The notes beneath the pieces were generated by a model. That model saw only the letters and a list, made by a program, of their open reading frames with translations. It searched no databases and had not been told where the DNA came from. From the NCBI GenBank assembly GCA_018814465.1, contig JAHIZR010000060.1, positions 1 through 32,114 of the forward strand: DNA of 32,114 nucleotides, read 5' to 3'. Positions 25,659 to 32,114 of this stretch are shown in pieces. The position numbers and the translations under genes were made by a program. Every line of letters starts with the position of its first letter. Position 1 is the stretch's first letter. Source of the DNA: a bacterium. GTDB taxonomy: Bacteria; Electryoneota; RPQS01.

Positions 25659-25687
25659 TTGACTGGAGCCTAAAAATGTTTTATCTT
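25659..25687 (+). promoter_or_regulatory. Candidate sigma70-type promoter for the giant FnIII-like gene
   Basis: TTGACT (25659-25664) - 17 nt - TATCTT (25682-25687). Confidence 0.5.
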
Positions 25688-25770
25688 ACATTTACTATTC
25701 CTTTTCTGCGCGCCTGCGCGATTTTTTCGATTTCTAAATAATTAATAATAAAAACCATGCCAAGGTACTG

Positions 25771-25810
25771 AGCCAAGCGGAGCCGACCGGAGCCGACCGG
25801 AGCTACTCGC
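25771..25810 (+). repeat. 10-bp tandem repeat in the 5' leader of the giant gene
   Basis: agccaagcgg / agccgaccgg / agccgaccgg / agctactcgc: four consecutive 10-mers, two identical. Confidence 0.75.
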
Positions 25811-25949
25811 CGTATTTTGTGTATCGGCGAATAGCGGTTGGTTAGTTTATGGTAACTTCAATACTGCTCTCGGTTTATACCGCTGTCAGTTCCGATGGTT
25901 CCACACCCAAGCCGGTTCAAGTGGATTGGTCTCTTGAGGAGGAGAACAA

Positions 25950-28900
25950 ATGATACGAATGAAAAGTCTTTGGATTATCGCCTGTATGCTGGCGCTCGCG
26001 ACGGGCATGGCTTTCGGCCAGGGCGCGGTTTTTAATTTTGTCTGGACGGATGTAAACAGTCCTGGATGGTATGAACTCACCTATTGTGATACGCCTCCCG
26101 AGTGGGATGTTGTCCTGCAGGACGGAACTCCGGTCCGCCTTATGAAGGACCGTGACAACAGCGGTACTACAGGTCTATCTTATTCTCCTGCTGATACTGT
26201 CTGCACGATTGGTACACTCGGTGTTCAAGGCGAAGTGACAATCAATGAGTTTGTCTTCAATTCCGCCACCATCCCCCGCGCTTTGGGCAGCTTTCTATCC
26301 CCGTACATTCAATACATGGGTGGCGTCCCCGCGTTCCAGCCTGTATATTTGTTAGTGGGGTGCTATGACACTACCGGAGTGGATTCTGTCTTTGTGCCGA
26401 TGTGGGCTTCGTGTGATTTCTTGTTTTCTTCCGGTCCTTCTCAAGAAATTATTTCGTGTCCTAATGACGGCGCGTTTGGCCGCCCCTGCTGGACTCGTGT
26501 GGGCTGCTGTGAGCCGCCGCCGTCGTGCGAAGCCGTGCAAGACAGTCTTGTGAGGGGATTTGAAGCGTCGACCACGGATTGTGATTCCATTCGCATGACG
26601 TGGGATGCTTACGATTCCACTGCCACCGCGGCTTTGGGGTATGACGGTGTGGATTCGCTGATCATCAAGCGGGCCGGAACAAAGATCGGAAGCGTGCCAT
26701 GGTGGGCGACATATTTCGCACACTATCCTCCCGCCGAACAAACCTACTATGATTTCACGATCCAAGTGAAAAGATACTGCTCTGAGACGCTGCTATCGGA
26801 AGCCGATACATCACGGGGAATCATGCCGCGATATCCATCGGGTACCCCTGTCCTGCAGGACGCGAGCGATAGTTATTGCGATTCGGTTGTCTGTTACTAT
26901 GACATGCCAGCCGGCACTCCACAGGGCTGGGATTCCACCGCGCTCTTGCGCAACGGCCTAATCGTGACATACGCACCGGAGGGCTTCGGAGGCCAGACCG
27001 GCATCAGAATTGTACATTATAATGCGCCGATCGGTCCGGCGAACTATACGGTCGCCGGCTGGAACCATACTTGCGGCATTGGCGCGCAGTCGAACGCCTC
27101 GTCCGGTGAAGCGGGCGGTGCGCCGCCGGAAGTGCAGAATGTGAACGCGAGTGACAGCGACTGCACGCATCCGACCTATGTATCGATTACCTGGACTGAT
27201 TTGAACGTAAATGAAACGGGCTACCGGGTGTATCGCGATGGAAATCGAATTGGTCCATTGCTTTCTGCCAACGCAAATTCCTACTACGATTATAGCGGCG
27301 CTGCAGGACAACCCTATTCCTATTCAGTGCGCGCGTTCAGTGCCTGTGATTCGAGCCAGACGGTAACGCCGAACACTGGCACGCTGCCGGTACTGCCGCC
27401 GCAAGTGACGGGTTTCGCGGCATCGGATACGCTCTGCGACATGATCCGTCTTACTTGGAACGATGTGTCGGACGAGACGGGCTATGCGGTGATCAAGTCT
27501 GCGCCTGCGCTGGCGGAGACGGTTTATGTCGGACCGAATACGACGCAGTATGATGTAGTCGGAACATTTGGCACTACGACCATTGTGCCGCTAACGGCAT
27601 ACACTTTCAAGGTGGCGGCGGGGAATGCGTGTGGTTTTGGAACGGCCAGTACGACCAATACGGGCACGCTGCAGCGCAGGCCGAACCCGGTGACGAATCT
27701 TCTGCCGGGGACAAGCACATGTAATTATGCGAGGATCACGTGGAGCCAGACCGGCATTTCGAATGAGAAGGGTTTTAAGATTTATCGCGATGCAGTGGAG
27801 ATTGACACGGCAAATATAGACGCAACCTTCTACAACGACACAAATGCAACGCCGGGAGTGGCGCACAACTACACCGTAGCGGCTTATAACCAGTGTGGCG
27901 ATACGACGGCTGTGGGGCCGGTAGCGGCAACCAGACTCGCGCCGCCGGATGCTCCGACGACTTTTAATGCGACAGACGCCGAGTGCGGGATGGTCACGTG
28001 TACGTGGGACGATGTGGCCGATGAAACCGGGTATACGGTCTACCGGGATGATGGCGCTGCGCGAACCGTGACGACTTTCCCCGTCAATCCGAATATTACA
28101 ACTTATAACGACGTAACCGCACAAGCGGGCGAGGTGTACACCTATTGGGTAACGGCAACGAATGCCTGCGGGGAGAGCGACAGCAGTAATTTCGATGACG
28201 GCGCGCTGCTGCCGCTGCCGGGACAGCCGGTGATTGCGTCGAGCGACGTGGACTGCGATTCGGTTTATTTCTGCTGGAATTATCTTACGGAAGTGGATTC
28301 CTTCAATGTCTTCGATGACGGTGTTTATATCGGTACGACAACCGATACTTGCTTCGCCTATGCTCCGACCGACAGCCTTGACCATTTTTATCAGGTGGTC
28401 GCTTACAACGACTGCGGCAATGGCGACAGCTCGCTGGTGACGACGCTGGCGAGACTGGGTCTGCCGGGAATGCCCACCGGATTCGGCACGATGCAAGGCT
28501 ACAACTGCGACAATGTGACGTTGATTTGGATGGGAGACGCCTACGGACACGATGGATTCCTGATCTATGAAGGGGCGCTGCTGCGAGCGACTTTAGGTCC
28601 GACGGATACGTTCTGGGTGGATGACACAATCGCTCCCGGTGAATGGAGAGCATACTGGCTGAAGGTATTCAACGCCTGCGATACAATTGCTTACAGCGAG
28701 GTGGCCGGTCAGCGTTTGGCGCCGCCCGTCATGGTGGAAGATGTTGCGGCAACAGACGATATCTGCGCACAGGTGACGATTACCTGGACCGATCCGAACG
28801 ACACGGAAGAAGGCTTCCAGATCGTGCGCGATGACATGATTGCGCGCACCGTGGATACGGTCGCGACCATTACCGATCCGGATGCCGTAACCTATGATGA

Positions 28901-31900
28901 CCTGACCGCTTCATCGGGAACTTGGTATGAGTATACCGTGTTTGCCTATAACGAATGCGGATTGAGCGATCCCAGCGAAGCGGACAGCGGAGTCGTGCTG
29001 CCGCTGCCGGACGCGGTGACCGGATTCACGGTTGCTGAGCAGTGCAGTCTACTCTGGTTCGGTTGGGATGTTTCGGAGTTTGCAGAGTATTACCAAGTCT
29101 ACAGAGATCTTGGCGAATTAGTTGCCACGGTAACTGATACCTTATATGGAACGACGGATCTCGGTCAGCATAACTGGCATGTGATCCCGCAAAATACCTG
29201 CGGTTTGGGCGTGTCCTCAGATACCTTGAATCGAACCGCGTTAACGGCACCGCTGGCGATTGATGACCTGCTGGCGAATGATGACGGCGGTGCAAGAACG
29301 CAGGTTGACAACTGCGATCACGTGACGCTGACCTGGACCGATCCGGCGAATGCGGATACGATCTTTATCTATCGCGACGCCACGCAGATTGATTATGTGC
29401 TCTTCGGAGTGGAGACGTATACCGATGACCTGCTGGCTCCGGCGGATTATGAGTACTATGTCATCGCGAATAACGAATGCGGCGCAACGGGCGAATCCAA
29501 TCACGTCAATGCGACGGTGTACCCGCCGCCGACGGCTCCGACGAATGTCGTTGCTTCCGACACATCATGCGCGCAGGTTTATATTACATGGGATGCGGCG
29601 ACGGGAACGTTTGATGAATACATTATCTATGCGGATAGCGTAGAAATCAATCGTGTGTTTGCCGGCACGACCGCACTCTTCCACACGACTGCCATTCCCG
29701 GTGACACGGCGCTCTATCAAGTCTCAGCCTACGATGATGTCTGCGGTGAATCCGAGTATTCCGCAGGTGATGAGGGAACTCGTCTTGAAGGTCCGTCGAT
29801 TCCGGCGGACGTAGCCGCGTCGGATGATCTTTGCGATATGATCACCGTGACTTGGACGGCGTCCACCGGTACTTTCACGGAATACCGTATCTATCGGGAT
29901 GGAACGCTGGTCGGAACGGTTGACGGAGCGACGACGACATTCGATGATGATACGTTGTCGGCTTCAGGAACCTACAGCTATACGATTACGGCTTGGAGTG
30001 CCGAGTGCGGCGAGACAGCGGATTCCGATCCGGATGACGGTACGATGCTGCCGCAGATGGGTCAGGCGACCGGCTTGACGGCTTCCATGGATGACTGCGA
30101 TGGTGTTGTGTTGAATTGGGACGCGTATGAAGGCGCAGACGAGTATTATGTCTATCGTGAAGGCACCGCAATCGATACCGTTGACACAAATGAAGCGTTT
30201 GACGACGATGTGGTACGCGGCGTGACTCATTCGTATACTGTCAGTGCGGTTAACCGCTGCAACGAGGGAACGCAATCCGAAGCAGCGAATGGAATGCGTA
30301 AGGACTTCCCGGCCGCGATTACCAACCTGACGGCGAGCGATACACTCTGTGATGAAATCTGTCTCGAATGGGATGATGTCGAAGAAGAGACCGGATATTA
30401 TATCTATCGCGAAACGCTGCTGCTTGACTCGACCGTGATGGATGACGCGGACTTCTGCGATACGACGGTTGTTCCCGGAACGACTTATAATTATGTCGTG
30501 CGAGCGAAGAATGAATGCGGTGAAGGCGATCCTTCCGAGAGTATTCCGGGAGTCGGGATTGCCGGTCTGCTTCCCGTGAGCAATGTGATCACGACGCCAT
30601 CCTGCGATGATGTTACTCTTACATGGGATGACATCGAAGGAGAGACAGGTTATCAGCTCTATTACAGCATTGACGGATCCAATTTCTTAGAATTGGCAAC
30701 CGTTGAAGCGGACGTCGTGACTTACGTTGACACCGCAATCGTCGCCGGAGAGTGCCATGAATATACCGTTGCCGGCATCAACATCTGCGGAGTCGGCGCG
30801 GAATCGAGTGTAGTCGAAGGCTGCCGTAAGGATGTGCCGATTATCGTTCCCAATGTTGTCGCATCGACGACTGTCTGTGATTCGGTTCTGATTTCATGGG
30901 ATGATGTCGGTACCGAAACAAGCTTCGACATTCAAAGAGATTTTGTTGATCTTATAATCGGATTGCCTGCCGACTGCCTGAGCTACTATGATGCGACAGC
31001 AGAACCTAACGTTTCCTATTCCTATGTTGTGCGCGGTGTCAACGAATGCGGTGTAGGTTTCTTCTCCGACGAAGCATTCGGTATGGCGGCGGATATTCCG
31101 GCGCAGGTGCAGAATGTTCAGGCCACATCGGATCAGTGCTCGACCGTGGTGATCACTTGGGATGACCTTCCCGATGAAACCGGCTATTCGATCTCTTATG
31201 GTTCCGATCCCTACACAGGATTGGGAAGCGTTGGTGCGGACGTCACGGAATTCACTGCTGTCGGTTTCGTGGGCGCGGAGAATTTCTCCGTTGTCGCATC
31301 GAATCAGTGCGGTACGAGTATACGGTCCGCGCTGGCACCCGGTGAAGGGTTGGATGTGCCGCCTGTTGTAATGAATCTCGCGTTTACCGTCAATTGCGGA
31401 GCGGTGAATCTGACGTGGGACTTCCCCGCAACGGCGGACAGCTTCAGAGTGTTGCGCAGAGCGGACGGTATCACCGACTTCGATACATTGGCAACCACTC
31501 CGTTGAGCAGTCATTCGGATGAACCGGGTGTCGGGACTTGGGAATACGCGATTCTGGCTCTGAACGAATGCGGTTTTGCCCCTGATATTTCGAATATCGT
31601 CAGTGTGGAAATCATTCCGGCGCTGGATCAGGTGGTTAATTTCACCGCATCGCATGACAGTTGTCATTGTGTTTATCTGTCGTGGGATGATGTCGAGAAT
31701 GAGACTCAATATCAAATCTACTGTGATGCGGAACTGATTGCTACAACAGTGGCGAACAACACGGACACATCTATCTGTGATGGGACTACGCCTTGCAGCT
31801 ATCAAGTAAGAGCCATCAACGAATGTGATGAAGGTCCGTTCTCGGATGCCGTCATCGGTTCGTATGATGTAGAGCCGGAGGCGCCGACGGGTGTAAGCGC

Positions 31901-32114
31901 GTCGGATGATAACTGCGATCACATTATGGTTATCTGGGATCCGGTTGACTTCTGTGACGGTTACCTTGTTTTCTGTGACGACGATTTCGTTGATACTGTT
32001 TTAAGCACAGCCGATGAGTTCTTGGAGCACGATACGACAGCGGGCACCTATGATTATCACGTTGTTGCCTACAACCACTGCGGCAACTCGCCCAATAGCG
32101 CAACCGATTCGGGA
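25950..32114 (+). CDS. Giant exported protein with at least 21 cysteine-paired FnIII-like repeats; partial, continues beyond the window
   Basis: ATG at 25950 (alternative 25959) after GAGGAGG; MIRMKSLWIIACMLALATGMAFGQGAVFNF signal peptide. The frame appears open to base 32114 (2055 codons, read by eye). A Cys codon opens each repeat at 26580, 26877, 27162 ... 31662, 31914, all in one frame. Absent from the ORF track because there is no in-window stop. Confidence 0.93.
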   Translation, partial: MIRMKSLWIIACMLALATGMAFGQGAVFNFVWTDVNSPGWYELTYCDTPPEWDVVLQDGTPVRLMKDRDNSGTTGLSYSPADTVCTIGTLGVQGEVTINEFVFNSATIPRALGSFLSPYIQYMGGVPAFQPVYLLVGCYDTTGVDSVFVPMWASCDFLFSSGPSQEIISCPNDGAFGRPCWTRVGCCEPPPSCEAVQDSLVRGFEASTTDCDSIRMTWDAYDSTATAALGYDGVDSLIIKRAGTKIGSVPWWATYFAHYPPAEQTYYDFTIQVKRYCSETLLSEADTSRGIMPRYPSGTPVLQDASDSYCDSVVCYYDMPAGTPQGWDSTALLRNGLIVTYAPEGFGGQTGIRIVHYNAPIGPANYTVAGWNHTCGIGAQSNASSGEAGGAPPEVQNVNASDSDCTHPTYVSITWTDLNVNETGYRVYRDGNRIGPLLSANANSYYDYSGAAGQPYSYSVRAFSACDSSQTVTPNTGTLPVLPPQVTGFAASDTLCDMIRLTWNDVSDETGYAVIKSAPALAETVYVGPNTTQYDVVGTFGTTTIVPLTAYTFKVAAGNACGFGTASTTNTGTLQRRPNPVTNLLPGTSTCNYARITWSQTGISNEKGFKIYRDAVEIDTANIDATFYNDTNATPGVAHNYTVAAYNQCGDTTAVGPVAATRLAPPDAPTTFNATDAECGMVTCTWDDVADETGYTVYRDDGAARTVTTFPVNPNITTYNDVTAQAGEVYTYWVTATNACGESDSSNFDDGALLPLPGQPVIASSDVDCDSVYFCWNYLTEVDSFNVFDDGVYIGTTTDTCFAYAPTDSLDHFYQVVAYNDCGNGDSSLVTTLARLGLPGMPTGFGTMQGYNCDNVTLIWMGDAYGHDGFLIYEGALLRATLGPTDTFWVDDTIAPGEWRAYWLKVFNACDTIAYSEVAGQRLAPPVMVEDVAATDDICAQVTITWTDPNDTEEGFQIVRDDMIARTVDTVATITDPDAVTYDDLTASSGTWYEYTVFAYNECGLSDPSEADSGVVLPLPDAVTGFTVAEQCSLLWFGWDVSEFAEYYQVYRDLGELVATVTDTLYGTTDLGQHNWHVIPQNTCGLGVSSDTLNRTALTAPLAIDDLLANDDGGARTQVDNCDHVTLTWTDPANADTIFIYRDATQIDYVLFGVETYTDDLLAPADYEYYVIANNECGATGESNHVNATVYPPPTAPTNVVASDTSCAQVYITWDAATGTFDEYIIYADSVEINRVFAGTTALFHTTAIPGDTALYQVSAYDDVCGESEYSAGDEGTRLEGPSIPADVAASDDLCDMITVTWTASTGTFTEYRIYRDGTLVGTVDGATTTFDDDTLSASGTYSYTITAWSAECGETADSDPDDGTMLPQMGQATGLTASMDDCDGVVLNWDAYEGADEYYVYREGTAIDTVDTNEAFDDDVVRGVTHSYTVSAVNRCNEGTQSEAANGMRKDFPAAITNLTASDTLCDEICLEWDDVEEETGYYIYRETLLLDSTVMDDADFCDTTVVPGTTYNYVVRAKNECGEGDPSESIPGVGIAGLLPVSNVITTPSCDDVTLTWDDIEGETGYQLYYSIDGSNFLELATVEADVVTYVDTAIVAGECHEYTVAGINICGVGAESSVVEGCRKDVPIIVPNVVASTTVCDSVLISWDDVGTETSFDIQRDFVDLIIGLPADCLSYYDATAEPNVSYSYVVRGVNECGVGFFSDEAFGMAADIPAQVQNVQATSDQCSTVVITWDDLPDETGYSISYGSDPYTGLGSVGADVTEFTAVGFVGAENFSVVASNQCGTSIRSALAPGEGLDVPPVVMNLAFTVNCGAVNLTWDFPATADSFRVLRRADGITDFDTLATTPLSSHSDEPGVGTWEYAILALNECGFAPDISNIVSVEIIPALDQVVNFTASHDSCHCVYLSWDDVENETQYQIYCDAELIATTVANNTDTSICDGTTPCSYQVRAINECDEGPFSDAVIGSYDVEPEAPTGVSASDDNCDHIMVIWDPVDFCDGYLVFCDDDFVDTVLSTADEFLEHDTTAGTYDYHVVAYNHCGNSPNSATDSG

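Noticed and set aside
27591-28550. 319 aa minus-strand ORF (and 30894..31922 minus, 342 aa)
   Set aside because: Antisense to the in-frame giant FnIII-like gene; His/Arg/Ile-rich composition with no recognisable family, typical of shadow ORFs in GC-biased coding DNA.
25950-32114. Reading the regular ~265 bp periodicity as a CRISPR or satellite DNA array
   Set aside because: Period is a multiple of 3 in every unit, DNA identity between units is low and one frame stays open: protein-domain repeats, not DNA repeats.

Overview
The 32.1 kb window looks like a bacterial chromosome segment. Three adjacent exported proteins end in the YPNPFNPTT...LIK type C-terminal sorting tail, which suggests an FCB-superphylum-like lineage (inference). 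Coding content: cobalamin-independent methionine synthase (metE), a two-domain universal stress protein, a ~1660-aa triplicated beta-helix/CARDB-like surface protein (minus strand), an M32 carboxypeptidase, a small membrane protein, a dicarboxylate/amino acid:cation symporter (minus), a TonB-dependent receptor plus DUF4249-like lipoprotein pair, an HD-domain protein, a 14-repeat LVIVD propeller protein, a BNR/sialidase-like exported protein, a P-domain exported protein, a HisC-type aminotransferase, a TolB/PD40-like protein (minus), and a giant exported protein (25950 to past the window edge). The giant protein carries at least 21 cysteine-paired fibronectin-III-like repeats. It is missing from the supplied ORF track because it has no stop inside the window. 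The most unusual non-coding signal is an interspersed intergenic repeat family: ATTCCGG-CCGGGTTGCGCAC-(~34 nt)-GTGCTTAGCCCGG-CTCGGCGG. There are 8 long copies, 3 short versions sharing the same ends, and 1 half copy. All are in the + orientation, with compensatory stem changes and preferential placement in 3'/convergent intergenic regions. It is often accompanied by a second, double-hairpin module (TCCCTCCG-TGAA-CGGAGGGA + GAAAGCCCTCG..CGAGGGCTTT). I do not recognise this family. No CRISPR array, rRNA, tRNA or transposase was seen. All calls come from reading the sequence and supplied translations; no searches were run.
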